From contig NZ_JAHKKG010000007.1 in NCBI RefSeq assembly GCF_018829635.1, positions 248,001 to 312,000 of the forward strand: a stretch of DNA of 64,000 nucleotides, given 5' to 3'. The translations under genes and the position numbers were made by a program. Origin of the DNA: Paractinoplanes bogorensis. Its GTDB lineage: Bacteria; Actinomycetota; Actinomycetes; Mycobacteriales; Micromonosporaceae. Below are positions 1 to 9,181 of the stretch, one piece after another. Within the stretch, counting starts at the first letter, position 1. The number at the start of each line of letters is the position of its first letter. A model generated the notes under the pieces. The model had not been told where the DNA came from. It did no database searches and saw only the letters and a program-made list of their open reading frames with translations.

Positions 1-26
1 CAACTCCGGCGGGCGGGCAGCCTCCC

Positions 27-1037
27 GTGATCCGGATGCACCGGGCCGCGCGCGTGGAGGACGCCCTCCACGAGATCGTCGAGCGCCGGCTGCGCAACCG
101 GGGCTGGCGGCCGGTGATCACCGCCTACACCGGCTACGGCGCGCCGGGCTGGGCCCGGGTGATGGCCCGGGTCGTGCTGACCCGTGGCAATGCCCGGGAC
201 AAGAAGCTCGACAAGACGCGCGGCTGGCGCAGCTTCACCAGTTCGCCGGTGCACAACACGGTCGTGAAGATCCAGATCGGCGACAGCATCACCGAGACCC
301 GCACCGACCGCAGCGGCTACGTCGACACCCGGGTCAAGGGTGACCTCGAGCCGGGCTGGGGGAGCGTGCGGCTGTTCACCGAGGGCGCGGCTCCGGCCGA
401 CGCGCCGATCCGGGTGGTCGACCCCGAGGCCCGCTTCGGCCTGATCAGCGACATCGACGACACGGTCATGGTCACCGCGCTGCCGCGTCCGCTGCTGGCC
501 GCCTGGAACACGTTCGTGCTCGACGAGCACGCGCGCATGGCGGTGCCGGGCATGGCCGTCCTCTACGAGCGTCTGATCACGGCCAACGCGGGCACCCCGG
601 TGTTCTACCTGTCGACCGGCGCCTGGAACGTGGCGCCGACGCTGTCCCGCTTCCTGTCCCGTCATCTCTATCCGGCGGGCCCGCTGCTGCTCACCGACTG
701 GGGGCCGACGCCCGACCGCTGGTTCCGCAGCGGCCAGGAGCACAAGCGCACGACGCTGCAACGGCTGTCCCGGGAGTTCCCGAACATCCGCTGGCTGCTG
801 ATCGGCGACGACGGGCAGCACGATCAGGAGATCTACTCCGAGTTCGCGCACGCGCACCCGGAAAACGTGGCCGCGATCGCGATCCGGCGCCTGTCGCCGA
901 CCCAGTCGGTGCTGGCCGGCGCCATCCCGGGCCCGTCGGGCAACCCCGAGGCGGTCGGCTCGGGCGGAAAGACCTGGTTCTCCGCGCCCGACGGGGCCGG
1001 TTTGTGGTCGCTACTCCGCGATACTGATGTCGTCTGA
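27..1037 (+). CDS. APP1-family (DUF2183) phosphatase
   Basis: This protein (336 aa from GTG 27) matches the APP1 phosphatidate phosphatase catalytic domain, a HAD-like fold named after yeast App1. The metal-binding nucleophile motif DIDDT is at residues 142-146, and a STG motif (about 196-198) and an LLIGDDGQHD motif (about 256-265) follow in the expected order. The N-terminal ~120 residues match the region that usually precedes the domain in actinobacterial members. The frame stays open to the window edge, so the start may lie upstream; ATG 36 is an alternative. Its 3' end overlaps the convergent small gene by 27 bases. The lipid substrate is inferred from the family only. Confidence 0.88.
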   Translation: MIRMHRAARVEDALHEIVERRLRNRGWRPVITAYTGYGAPGWARVMARVVLTRGNARDKKLDKTRGWRSFTSSPVHNTVVKIQIGDSITETRTDRSGYVDTRVKGDLEPGWGSVRLFTEGAAPADAPIRVVDPEARFGLISDIDDTVMVTALPRPLLAAWNTFVLDEHARMAVPGMAVLYERLITANAGTPVFYLSTGAWNVAPTLSRFLSRHLYPAGPLLLTDWGPTPDRWFRSGQEHKRTTLQRLSREFPNIRWLLIGDDGQHDQEIYSEFAHAHPENVAAIAIRRLSPTQSVLAGAIPGPSGNPEAVGSGGKTWFSAPDGAGLWSLLRDTDVV

Positions 1038-1196
1038 GTCCGCGGCAGCTGCCTCGGCCACCCGCTGGTGCAGCCGGTCGCGGATCTCGTCGGGCGTATA
1101 TTGCCGTCGTCTACGTTCGGCTCGCGCCACGACGGCGCCCGTTGCCGCGACCCCCGCCAGACCGGCCAATCCCACTACCTTCCACCAACGCATCAC
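1011..1196 (-). CDS. Small single-pass membrane protein, function unknown
   Basis: A 61-residue protein (60 from ATG 1193) with one N-terminal hydrophobic segment (about residues 6-24), then a basic, charged cytoplasmic-type tail ending in an acidic stretch. It is divergent from the papain-like gene that starts 15 bases away and convergent with the APP1 gene. No clear Shine-Dalgarno sequence precedes it. It fits its gap well and has a plausible membrane-protein composition, but I do not recognise a family, so the call rests on layout and composition. Confidence 0.6.
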   Translation of the reverse strand: MMRWWKVVGLAGLAGVAATGAVVARAERRRRQYTPDEIRDRLHQRVAEAAAADSDDISIAE

Positions 1197-1210
1197 TTGA
1201 GGATAGACAC

Positions 1211-1873
1211 GTGGACGCCGCCATCAGCCTCGACGAGGCCATCGACCTGACCCGGACCGGGGATATCTGGATCTTCCGGGGCCGCACGGGCGCCGACCGG
1301 GCGATCCAGACGCTGACCAACAGCCCCGTGAACCACGTGGGTATGGCGATCGTCGTCGAGGACATGCCGCCGCTCATGTGGCACGCCGAGCTCGGCCGGT
1401 CGCTACCCGACCTGTGGTCCGGTACGTTCCAGCGCGGGGTCCAGCTGCACGACCTGCGCGACGCGGTGACCGTGTGGGCGCACCGCTACGGCCAGCGGGG
1501 CTGGTTGCGGCAGCTGGAACCGGGTGTGCCCAAAGAGATGGAAGACAAGGCACTCAAGACGGTGGCCCGCCTCGACGGCACGCCGTTCCCGTCGTCGGCC
1601 CAGCTGGCCTGGCGCTGGGTGCGGGGCCGGGTGCCGCAGGTGCGGCCGCGGTGGCGCCTGCGCGGCGGCAAGGGCCCGGTCACCGAGGCCGCGCTCGAGA
1701 CCGCCTACTGCGCCGAGGTGGTCGCGGTGACGTACGAGGACATGGGGTTGCTGCCGCGGGGGCGGCAACCCAACTGGTACGACCCGGGTCGCTTCTGGAG
1801 CGGCGACGACCTCGAGCTGGCCGACGGTTTCACCCTCTCGGACGAGATCGAGGTGGACATCCCCGCCGACTAG
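1211..1873 (+). CDS. YiiX/YaeF-like permuted papain-fold protein
   Basis: The likely start is GTG 1211, preceded by GAGGA at suitable spacing, giving 220 residues; upstream codons in frame would run into the divergent gene. The order of putative catalytic residues is permuted, as in the YiiX/YaeF branch of the NlpC/P60 superfamily: a His in the motif NHVGMAIV (about residue 43), then a Cys in YCAEVV (about residue 167). Members are thought to be cysteine hydrolases or acyltransferases acting on lipids or amide bonds. No signal peptide is seen. It lies 15 bases before the LuxR gene and may be co-transcribed with it. Confidence 0.75.
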   Translation: MDAAISLDEAIDLTRTGDIWIFRGRTGADRAIQTLTNSPVNHVGMAIVVEDMPPLMWHAELGRSLPDLWSGTFQRGVQLHDLRDAVTVWAHRYGQRGWLRQLEPGVPKEMEDKALKTVARLDGTPFPSSAQLAWRWVRGRVPQVRPRWRLRGGKGPVTEAALETAYCAEVVAVTYEDMGLLPRGRQPNWYDPGRFWSGDDLELADGFTLSDEIEVDIPAD

Positions 1874-1888
1874 GGCCACCTTGTCGGG

Positions 1889-4513
1889 ATGGGTGGTGTG
1901 CGATTGGTCGGGCGGGTGGCCGAGGTGGTCGCCCTCGACCGGTTGCGGGCCTCGGCCGAGCAGGGCGCGGGCGCCACGGTGCTGCTGATCGGTGAGGCCG
2001 GCATCGGCAAGACGACGGTGGTCGAAGAGGCGGCCGCCCGGGCCACCGCGGCCGGGGTCACGGTGCTGGCCGGGCGGGCCGATCCCGACGAGGGTGCCCC
2101 GAGCTTCTGGCCGTGGACCGGCCTGCTGCGCGACGCCCCGCACGGGCTCTCCCCGGCTCTGCTGACCATGGCCGATGCGGGTGAGCCCGCGGTCGCAGCC
2201 CGGTTCCGCGCCATCCAGGCCACGATCGCTGCCCTCCTCGAAAAAGCCGAAGCACACCCGCTGATGCTCGTGCTCGAGGATCTGCACTGGGCCGACGACG
2301 CCTCGCTGGCCCTGCTGGCCGCCCTGTCCCGCCGGATCGGCCACGCCCGTGTCCTGCTGGTCGGCACCGCCCGCCCCGACCGCATCCCGGCCCTGGACAG
2401 CGCCGAGGTGCTGACCCTCGGGCCGTGGGACCAGGCGGCGGTCGGCGACTATCTGAACGCCCACCCGAGCTGGGCGCCGGTCGTGCACCGCCTCGGTGGG
2501 GGCAGCCCGCTCTACACCCGTGAGCTGGCCCGGCTGTTGCAGCGCGACAATCGGCTGAGCGGCCCGGCCGGCGCGATCGACCTGCCCGACGGCCTGCGCC
2601 GGCTGGTGGCCCGGCGCACGGCCCAGCTCACCACGGCCTGCCGGCAGATGCTGTCGACGGCGGCGGCCTACGGGGCCGACATCGACGTGACCGTGCTGGC
2701 CCGGGTGGTGCCGGTCGCGGCACTCGGCGAGGCGGTCGCGGCCGGGGTGCTGGTGGACGATCCGTGGGCGCCGGCCCGGGTGCGGTTCGGGCACGAGCTG
2801 GTCCGGCAGGCCCTCTACGACGGGCTCGGACGCGACGAGCGGATCCGGGCCCACGCCGCGATCGCCGATGCGCTGGCCGGCATCGGGAGCCCGGCCGAGA
2901 TCGCCCGCCACCGGGTGCGGGCCGCGGTCGACGACCCGTCGAGGAGCGTCGCCGTCGAGGCCTGCGTGGCGGCGGCGCGGGCGGCGGCCCGGGGCCTCGA
3001 CTACGCGGAGGCGGTGGCTTGGCTGAGCCGGGCCCTCGACAACGCTCCGGGCGACCCGTGGTTGCGGTTGGAGCGCGCTGAGGCGGCGTACCGGAACGGG
3101 CAGTTGGATCTGGCCCTGACCGACTGCGAGGCGATCGTCGACGAGGTCGGGGCCCCGGCCGCGCTGGTGATCCGGGGGCTCGGCGGACCGCTCGGGCCGG
3201 CCCTGCTGCGGCTCTGCGAACGGGCCCTCGACCAGGAGCTCGAGGCCGCGGAACGGGCGAAAGTCCTTTCCCAGTACGCTTTCCTGCTCGCCGACGACCG
3301 CGACCCGGAGCGGGCGGAACGGATCGGCCGGGAGGCCATGACGCTGGCCGAGGCCGCGCAGCGACCGGACGCGCTGGTCGCCGCCCTGCACGCGCGGCAC
3401 GAGACGATCGACACGCTGTCCGCGCTGGACGAGGTGGATGAACTGGCCCGGCGCAGCTGCGAACTGGCCGGTCCGAGCGGGCGGCCGGACGCCGAGTTGT
3501 GGGGCCGTTCGTGGCGCCTCGACGTGTGTCTGGCGCGCGGCGATCTGGTGGAGTTCGACGCCGAGTCCGAGCGCCTGGCCGGTCTGGTCGAGCGGCTCGG
3601 CTGGCCGGTCGCGCGCTGGCACCTGCTGCGGGCCCGGGCCGCGCGGGCGTTGCTGGCGGGCCGGATCGGCGACGCGCGCGACCTGGCGACCGAGGCCCGG
3701 GACGTCGCCGCGCGCTCGCAGGACGCCTCCGCGCCGTACCTCTACTGGGCCTTCCTCGGCGGTCTGTCCACGCTGACCGGGGACTACGCCTGGGCCGGCG
3801 ACCTGCCGTTCGACGACCGGGCGCCGATCGCGGTGGCCCAGCTCGGGCAGATCGCGATGGGCCGCGGCGACCGGGAGACGGCCGTGGCGTCGATCCGGCG
3901 GCTGGCCCCGATGCTGCCCCGGCTGCCCGCCGACGGCCGGCGCGTGTTCGTGACGATGATCGCCGGCGAGGTGGCCGCCTGGACCGGCGACCTGGACGTC
4001 GTGGCGGGCTGCTACGAGCGGATGCGGCCGCACGCCGGGCTCTATCTGAACTCGATGTCGGCCTGCCACGGTACGTTCGCCCGCCTGCTCGGGACGATGG
4101 CGACCGCGCTCGGCCGGCCCGAGGCGCCCGATCTTCTGGCCCGGGCGGTCGAGCTCGAGGAGCGCATCGGCGCGCCCGCATTCGTGTGCCAGGCCCAGAT
4201 CGCGTACGCCGGAAGCCTGCGCACCACCGACCCACGCCGTTCCCGCGAGCTCGGGTCGGCCGCACTGGCCACCGCCCGTCGTCTGGGCTTGACGGCCCTG
4301 GCGGCCCGGGCGGCCGAACTCGCCCGGGACGACCTCACCGCCCGGGAACGCGAGATCGCCGCGCTCGTCGCCGACGGACTGTCCAACCGGGCCGTGGCCG
4401 AGCGTCTGGTGCTCTCCGAACGCACGGTCGAGACGCACGTACGCAACATCCTCGGCAAGCTCGGCTTCGCCAACCGGGCCGACCTACGTGCCGCATCTCA
4501 GTACCGGCACTGA
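1889..4513 (+). CDS. MalT/LAL-type LuxR family transcriptional regulator with ATPase domain
   Basis: An 874-residue signal-transduction ATPase regulator. The N-terminal AAA domain has Walker A GEAGIGKT (residues 35-42) and a Walker B region LVLEDLHWADD near residue 130. A long helical TPR-like middle follows. The C-terminal LuxR helix-turn-helix begins at LTAREREIAALVADG (about 813) and includes the recognition-helix motif SERTVETHVRNILGKLG. Length and architecture match LAL regulators, which often control metabolism or secondary metabolite genes. The target is unknown. The neighbouring YceI gene starts 35 bases downstream on the same strand and may share its transcript. Confidence 0.93.
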   Translation: MGGVRLVGRVAEVVALDRLRASAEQGAGATVLLIGEAGIGKTTVVEEAAARATAAGVTVLAGRADPDEGAPSFWPWTGLLRDAPHGLSPALLTMADAGEPAVAARFRAIQATIAALLEKAEAHPLMLVLEDLHWADDASLALLAALSRRIGHARVLLVGTARPDRIPALDSAEVLTLGPWDQAAVGDYLNAHPSWAPVVHRLGGGSPLYTRELARLLQRDNRLSGPAGAIDLPDGLRRLVARRTAQLTTACRQMLSTAAAYGADIDVTVLARVVPVAALGEAVAAGVLVDDPWAPARVRFGHELVRQALYDGLGRDERIRAHAAIADALAGIGSPAEIARHRVRAAVDDPSRSVAVEACVAAARAAARGLDYAEAVAWLSRALDNAPGDPWLRLERAEAAYRNGQLDLALTDCEAIVDEVGAPAALVIRGLGGPLGPALLRLCERALDQELEAAERAKVLSQYAFLLADDRDPERAERIGREAMTLAEAAQRPDALVAALHARHETIDTLSALDEVDELARRSCELAGPSGRPDAELWGRSWRLDVCLARGDLVEFDAESERLAGLVERLGWPVARWHLLRARAARALLAGRIGDARDLATEARDVAARSQDASAPYLYWAFLGGLSTLTGDYAWAGDLPFDDRAPIAVAQLGQIAMGRGDRETAVASIRRLAPMLPRLPADGRRVFVTMIAGEVAAWTGDLDVVAGCYERMRPHAGLYLNSMSACHGTFARLLGTMATALGRPEAPDLLARAVELEERIGAPAFVCQAQIAYAGSLRTTDPRRSRELGSAALATARRLGLTALAARAAELARDDLTAREREIAALVADGLSNRAVAERLVLSERTVETHVRNILGKLGFANRADLRAASQYRH

Positions 4514-4547
4514 GGTTCGCGCCCGCGGGAACGACGAGTCTCGAAGC

Positions 4548-5060
4548 ATGACGACACAGATGCACAACACCCTTCGCCCCGGCACCTACACCATCGACAC
4601 CGCGCGGTCGGCCTGCCGGCTGACCGCCACCCACACCTTCGGGCTCAAGCCGGTCGCGGCCACCGTCGACCTGCGCGGCGGCACGATCACCGTGGCCGGC
4701 GACCTGGCCGCCTCGACCGCCTCGGCCGTGCTCGACGCGGGCACCTTCCGCAGCGACGACGAGCGGCGGAACAAGGACATCGCCGGCCGGAAGTTCTTCG
4801 ACGCCGCGCAGCACCCGACGATCGCGTTCCGCAGCACGGGCTGCCGCCGTGGCGAGGAGGGCTGGCTGCTCGACGGGGTCCTGCGGGTACGCGGCCACGA
4901 CAGCGACGTGACGCTCGCGATCGAGGTCGCCCGGTCCACGCCGGACGGTTGCCATGTGGTGGCCACCGGCGTGATCGACCGGATCGCCGCCGGAATCACG
5001 GCCGGCCGGGCGCTGATCGCGCGGCCGGTGCGTGTGGTTCTTGATCTGCACGCGTGCTGA
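4548..5060 (+). CDS. YceI family protein (lipocalin-like isoprenoid-binding fold)
   Basis: A 170-residue protein from ATG 4548; an upstream in-frame ATG at 4488 would overlap the LuxR gene and is less likely. It shows the YceI pattern: an opening YTIDTARS segment, a strand pattern throughout, KFFDAAQHPTIAFRST in the middle and a closing strand set. YceI proteins are beta-barrels that bind polyisoprenoids. No signal peptide is visible, so this copy should be cytosolic. Its last 65 bases overlap the convergent LysR gene, an unusually long overlap that could couple their expression by antisense transcription. Confidence 0.85.
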   Translation: MTTQMHNTLRPGTYTIDTARSACRLTATHTFGLKPVAATVDLRGGTITVAGDLAASTASAVLDAGTFRSDDERRNKDIAGRKFFDAAQHPTIAFRSTGCRRGEEGWLLDGVLRVRGHDSDVTLAIEVARSTPDGCHVVATGVIDRIAAGITAGRALIARPVRVVLDLHAC

Positions 5061-5889
5061 CCACCTGGCGGGCGACGCGGACGAAGGAGGCGACGGCCGG
5101 CGAGCGTGACTCGGCCAGCCAGACCACCTCGAGGGTGGCCGGCGGGAGTTCCGGCACTTCCCGATAGGCGATGTTCGGGCGCGGGAACCGCTCGGCCACC
5201 CAGTCCGGCAGGAACCACACGATGCTCCCGATCTCGACCAGGCTGAACAGCTGGGAGACGTCCTTGACCAGCGCGACCGGCGGCGGCAGCACGTTGCCGG
5301 TCTCGGCCCGGGCGCCGTTGGGCAGTTTGCGGCCGGTCAGGTCGGCCAGCCGGATCGTGGTGCGCGCGGCCAGCGGGTCGGCCGCGGGCAGCGCCACCAC
5401 GCGGGCCCCGGTCACCAGCGGTTCGCTGTCCATGTCGCGGTCGTCGAACGGGGCCAGGGCCAGCGCCACGTCGGCCCGCCCGTCACGCAGGGCGGGCACC
5501 TGCTGCCCGGGACCGCCGAGCACCAGTTCGATCGGCAGCGTGTCGTACGCGTCCACGATCAGCGGCAGCAACCCCGCGTCGTAGTCGGCCTTGAGCGCCA
5601 CCCGCAACGTGGGTTCGGCCTGCCCCGCACGCCGGGCCCGGCGAGCTGCCGCCGCCACCGCGTCCAGCGCGACCCGGGCGTCGGCCAGCAACGCCTCGCC
5701 GGCCGGGGTGAGCGTGACCTGCCGGGTGGTGCGGATCAGCAGTGGCACGCCGAGCTGCCGTTCCAGGTCGCGGATGGCCTTGGAGAGCGGCGGCTGGGCC
5801 ATGTCGAGCCGTCCGGCCGCCCGCCCGAAATGCAGCTCCTCGGCCACCGCCACGAAGTAGCGCAACTGCCGGGTCTCCAGCTCACTCAT
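4996..5889 (-). CDS. LysR family transcriptional regulator
   Basis: An LTTR of 297 residues from ATG 5889 (GTG 5895 is two codons upstream). The N-terminal winged helix-turn-helix reads LRYFVAVAEELHFGRAAGRL, followed by AQPPLSKAIRDLERQLG and the LLIRTTR wing. The remaining ~200 residues form the substrate-binding regulatory domain. It is divergent from an NmrA-like oxidoreductase 71 bases away, the classical arrangement in which the LTTR controls its neighbour. No clear ribosome-binding site is seen, so a leaderless or near-leaderless transcript is possible. Confidence 0.92.
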   Translation of the reverse strand: MSELETRQLRYFVAVAEELHFGRAAGRLDMAQPPLSKAIRDLERQLGVPLLIRTTRQVTLTPAGEALLADARVALDAVAAAARRARRAGQAEPTLRVALKADYDAGLLPLIVDAYDTLPIELVLGGPGQQVPALRDGRADVALALAPFDDRDMDSEPLVTGARVVALPAADPLAARTTIRLADLTGRKLPNGARAETGNVLPPPVALVKDVSQLFSLVEIGSIVWFLPDWVAERFPRPNIAYREVPELPPATLEVVWLAESRSPAVASFVRVARQVVSTRADQEPHAPAARSAPGRP

Positions 5890-5908
5890 ATTCACACGGT
5901 ATCAATCC

Positions 5909-5923
5909 AGATGCAGACGATCT
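5909..5923. promoter_or_regulatory. Candidate LysR-binding dyad
   Basis: AGAT-N7-ATCT is a 15-base interrupted palindrome in the LysR/NmrA intergenic region. The size and location suit an LTTR box, but it does not fit the strict T-N11-A rule, so confidence is low. Confidence 0.3.
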
Positions 5924-5960
5924 TTCCCTCGTACGCCCCCGGAGGCGTTGACTGAAGCAC

Positions 5961-6845
5961 ATGAACGTAGTCACCGCTCCCACCAGCACGATCGGCCGCC
6001 AGGTGGTGCAGAACCTGCTCGACGCCGGAGAACCCGTACGCGTCGTGGCCCGGGACCCGGCCCGGCTCGCCCCGGACGTCGCCGGCCGTGTCGAGGTCGT
6101 CGTGGGCACACACCGCGACCCGGCCGTCGTGGCCGAGGCGTTCACCGGCGCCGAGGCCGTCTTCTGGCTGGTTCCGGCCGACCCGCGGGCCACCAGCGTG
6201 GACGAGGCCTACGTCGGCTTCAGCCGCCCGGCCGCCGAGGCGTTCCAGGCTCGGGGCGTCCGGCGGGTGGTCGGCATCTCGGCCCTCGGTCGCGGCACCC
6301 CGGTCGCGGATCGGGCCGGCCTGGTCACCGGCTCGCTGGCCATGGACGACCTGATCGCCGCAACCGGCGTGCCCTACCGCGCGCTCTGCATGCCGTCCTT
6401 CATGGACAACACGCTGCGCCAGATCGCACCGATCAAGAACCAGGGCGTCCTGTACGGTCCGATCGTCCCCGGCCTCAAGGCGCCCTCGGTGGCCACCCGC
6501 GACATCGGCGCCGTCGCGGCCCGGCTGCTGCGCGACGATTCGTGGACCGGGTCGCAGGAGGTACCGGTCTACGGCCCCGACGACCTGACCTTCGACGAGA
6601 TGGCCGCGATCATCTCCGAGGCGCTGGGCCGGCCGGTTCGTTACCAGCAGACGCCGGCCGACGCGTACAAGCAGAACTTCCTGGGTTTCGGCTATTCCGG
6701 CGCGATGGCCCAGGCCATGCTCGACATGGCGCAGGCCAAGAACAACGGCCTGGACAACGGCGTTTCCCGTACGCCGGAAGACAGCACCCCGACCTCATTC
6801 CGGCAGTGGTGCCTCGACGTGCTGAAGGAGGCCGTCGATGCCTGA
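5961..6845 (+). CDS. NmrA-like NAD(P)-binding oxidoreductase
   Basis: A 294-residue atypical SDR of the NmrA/NAD(P)H-binding type. The N-terminal strand and loop MNVVTAPTSTIGRQVVQNLL replace the usual GxxGxxG, as is common in this group. VRVVARDPARL follows as the second Rossmann strand with an Arg suited to NADP. No Tyr-x3-Lys catalytic pair is evident. It overlaps the next SDR gene by 8 bases, so the two form an operon, probably controlled by the divergent LysR regulator. The substrate is unknown; homologues often reduce quinones or act as redox sensors. Confidence 0.88.
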   Translation: MNVVTAPTSTIGRQVVQNLLDAGEPVRVVARDPARLAPDVAGRVEVVVGTHRDPAVVAEAFTGAEAVFWLVPADPRATSVDEAYVGFSRPAAEAFQARGVRRVVGISALGRGTPVADRAGLVTGSLAMDDLIAATGVPYRALCMPSFMDNTLRQIAPIKNQGVLYGPIVPGLKAPSVATRDIGAVAARLLRDDSWTGSQEVPVYGPDDLTFDEMAAIISEALGRPVRYQQTPADAYKQNFLGFGYSGAMAQAMLDMAQAKNNGLDNGVSRTPEDSTPTSFRQWCLDVLKEAVDA

Positions 6846-7578
6846 GTCGCTGACCGGTCAGGTCGTCATCGTCACCGGCGCCTCGTCCGGCATCGGCGCG
6901 GCCACCGTCCGGCTGCTGCACGCGGCCGGCGCCCACCCGGTGCTGGCCGCGCGCCGGGCCGACCGCCTCGACGCGTTGAGCGAAGAACTCGGCGGCGCCC
7001 TGGCGGTGCCGACCGACGTCACCGTCCCGGCCCAGGTGCGCGCGCTGGCCGAGGCCACGATGGAACGCCACGGCCGGATCGACGGCCTGGTCAACAACGC
7101 GGGAGCGGGCAGCACGTTCCGGATCGAGGACCTCGACCCGGACGACTACCTGGATCTCTACCGGCTCAACGTGATCAGCGTGGTCAACGGCGTTCAGGCC
7201 GTGCTCCCGCACATGCGTAAGGCCGGGCACGGGCGGATCGTGAACGTCAGCTCGGGCAGCGTGCAGACGGCCGAGACGAACGGGCTGGTCGGTCCGTACG
7301 CCGCGACCAAGGCGGCCCTGAACCTGCTGACCCACTCGATCGGCCTGCAACTGGCCGCCGACGGCATCGAGGTCAGCCTGGTCTCGCCGCGGATCACCGC
7401 CACCGAGTTCAACGACGGCGCCTACGACCGCCCGTCGATCGAGATGGGCGCCGTCACGGTCGTGCCGCACTCACCCGCGTACGTGGGCCGGGTCATCCTG
7501 CGGGCCCTGCGCACCGGCGAGGCCCGCATCGACATCCCGGCCGGTCCCGAGCAGCCGGACTTCCCGGACGCGGGCTGA
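6838..7578 (+). CDS. Classical short-chain dehydrogenase/reductase
   Basis: A 246-residue SDR with cofactor motif TGASSGIG near residue 14, NNAG near residue 88, catalytic Ser in NVSSGS near 139 and the YAATK active-site motif near 158. It is translationally coupled to the NmrA-like gene by overlap. Its C-terminal segment is typical of NADP-dependent ketoreductases. A strong hairpin follows 40 bases after the stop. Substrate is unknown. Confidence 0.92.
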   Translation: MPESLTGQVVIVTGASSGIGAATVRLLHAAGAHPVLAARRADRLDALSEELGGALAVPTDVTVPAQVRALAEATMERHGRIDGLVNNAGAGSTFRIEDLDPDDYLDLYRLNVISVVNGVQAVLPHMRKAGHGRIVNVSSGSVQTAETNGLVGPYAATKAALNLLTHSIGLQLAADGIEVSLVSPRITATEFNDGAYDRPSIEMGAVTVVPHSPAYVGRVILRALRTGEARIDIPAGPEQPDFPDAG

Positions 7579-7617
7579 CCTGCGCTTTTCGGGCAGCACG
7601 GGACAGTGCCGGAGACG

Positions 7618-7656
7618 ACAGTCGCGGGCCGCCCTCATCGGGCGACCCGCGACTGT
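7618..7656. terminator. Bidirectional hairpin terminator
   Basis: ACAGTCGCGGG pairs perfectly with CCCGCGACTGT, and an inner CGCCC/GGGCG stem extends the hairpin. It sits between the convergent SDR operon and the RNA helicase gene, and so can end transcription from both sides. Confidence 0.75.
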
Positions 7657-7669
7657 GGACGAACTGAGG

Positions 7670-9181
7670 TCAGCGACCAGCGCGGCGACCGCCGACGCGG
7701 GTGCCGGCCGAGAACGCCGCCGCCCCGCCGCTGCGCGACTGGCTGGTGTGGACCGGCGTCGAGCCCGACCGACCGGCCGAACCACTTCGGGGCGCCGAAC
7801 CCGACCGCGAACCCGTGCGCGGCTGCGAACCGGCGGTCGCACCGGTGGCGGCGCCTCCGCGGCGGCCCCGCGAGGAGCTCTTCTGCTCGGGCACGCCACC
7901 CTCGGCGGCCGGACGACCGGTACCCCGGCCCCGGCCCCCGCCGCCACTGCCGCGGCGCGCGCGAGGCGCCGACGACGCGGTGCGCTCGGGAGCGGGCGCG
8001 GCGACCGGCGCGGTGACGAAGACACGCTCGCCCGGCGCCAGCTCGGCCAGCAGCGGGTCACCCGGGCGGGTGCGGCTGGTGGTCGGGCGTACGCCGGCCT
8101 TGCGGGTCAGATCGCGCACCTCGTGCTGCTGGTCGTCGGTCATCAGCGTGATCACGGTGCCCGCGGCGCCGGCCCGGGCGGTGCGGCCCGACCGGTGCAG
8201 GTAGGCCTTGTGCTCGACCGGCGGGTCGGCGTGGATCACCAGGGCGACGTCGTCGACGTGGATGCCGCGGGCCGCGATGTCGGTGGCCACCAGCGTCTCG
8301 GCGGTGCCGTCGGAGAACGCCGCCATGTTGCGGTTGCGGGCGTTCTGGGCGAGGTTGCCGTGCAGCTCGACGGCGGGCACCCCGGCCGCGATGAGCTGGC
8401 GGGTCAGCACCTTGGCCCGGCGCTTGGTGCGGGTGAAGACGACCGAGCGGCCCGGCGCCTGCAGCAGGTCGACCAGAACCGGGAAGCGGTCGTCACCGCG
8501 TACGTGCAGAACGTGGTGGGCCATCTCGACCGGCGCCTCGGTGGCCGAGTCGACCGAGTGCGTCACCGGCTTGCGCATGAAGCGCTTGACCAGCACGTCG
8601 ACGCCGTTGTCGAGAGTGGCCGAGAAGAGCATGCGCTGGCCGTCGCGCGGGGTCTGGTCCATCAGCTTGCGCACGACCGGCAGGAAGCCGAGGTCGGCCA
8701 TGTGGTCGGCCTCGTCGAGCACGGTGATCTCGACCGCGTCCAGCGAGGCGTGGCCGTTGCGCAGGTGGTCGTCGAGCCGGCCGGGGCAGGCGACCAGGAT
8801 GTCGACGCCGGCCTTGAGGCCCTTGATCTGCGGGTTGGCACCGACGCCGCCGAAGACGGTGAGGGTGCGCAGGCCGAGCTTGGCCGCCAGCGGCGCGATG
8901 GTCGCGTCGATCTGGGTGGCCAGTTCGCGGGTCGGGGCCAGGATCAGCGCACGCGGCCGGCCCGGCCGGCGCGGCGACTTCGAGACGGCCAGGCGGGCCA
9001 GCACGGGCAGCGCGAACGCGTAGGTCTTGCCCGAGCCGGTGCGACCCCGGCCGAGCACGTCGCGTCCGGCGATCGAGTCGGGCAGCGTCGCGGCCTGGAT
9101 CGGGAACGGGGTGGTGATGCCGAGTTCTGCGAGGGCCGTGGTGAGCACAGCGGGCACGCCGAAATCGGTGAAGGTGGTCAT
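7670..9181 (-). CDS. DEAD-box ATP-dependent RNA helicase
   Basis: A 503-residue helicase from ATG 9181, with GGAG about 10 bases upstream. Superfamily-2 motifs run in order: GRTGSGKT (46-53), PTRELA (83-88), DEAD (156-159), SAT near 194, and HRSGRTARAG (motif VI) near 360. A Q motif (FPIQAATLP) precedes motif I. The last ~120 residues are a low-complexity Gly/Arg/Ser-rich tail, typical of RhlE/CsdA-type proteins that bind RNA non-specifically. It likely unwinds structured RNA in ribosome assembly or mRNA turnover. About 300 bases separate it from the divergent sigma factor, leaving room for a long leader. Confidence 0.93.
   Translation of the reverse strand: MTTFTDFGVPAVLTTALAELGITTPFPIQAATLPDSIAGRDVLGRGRTGSGKTYAFALPVLARLAVSKSPRRPGRPRALILAPTRELATQIDATIAPLAAKLGLRTLTVFGGVGANPQIKGLKAGVDILVACPGRLDDHLRNGHASLDAVEITVLDEADHMADLGFLPVVRKLMDQTPRDGQRMLFSATLDNGVDVLVKRFMRKPVTHSVDSATEAPVEMAHHVLHVRGDDRFPVLVDLLQAPGRSVVFTRTKRRAKVLTRQLIAAGVPAVELHGNLAQNARNRNMAAFSDGTAETLVATDIAARGIHVDDVALVIHADPPVEHKAYLHRSGRTARAGAAGTVITLMTDDQQHEVRDLTRKAGVRPTTSRTRPGDPLLAELAPGERVFVTAPVAAPAPERTASSAPRARRGSGGGGRGRGTGRPAAEGGVPEQKSSSRGRRGGAATGATAGSQPRTGSRSGSAPRSGSAGRSGSTPVHTSQSRSGGAAAFSAGTRVGGRRAGR

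Noticed and set aside
1403..4438. 1011-codon minus-strand frame opposite the LuxR gene
   Set aside because: Composition is typical of antisense frames in GC-rich DNA (Gly, Arg, Gln, Pro), whereas the plus frame shows clear ATPase and LuxR motifs.
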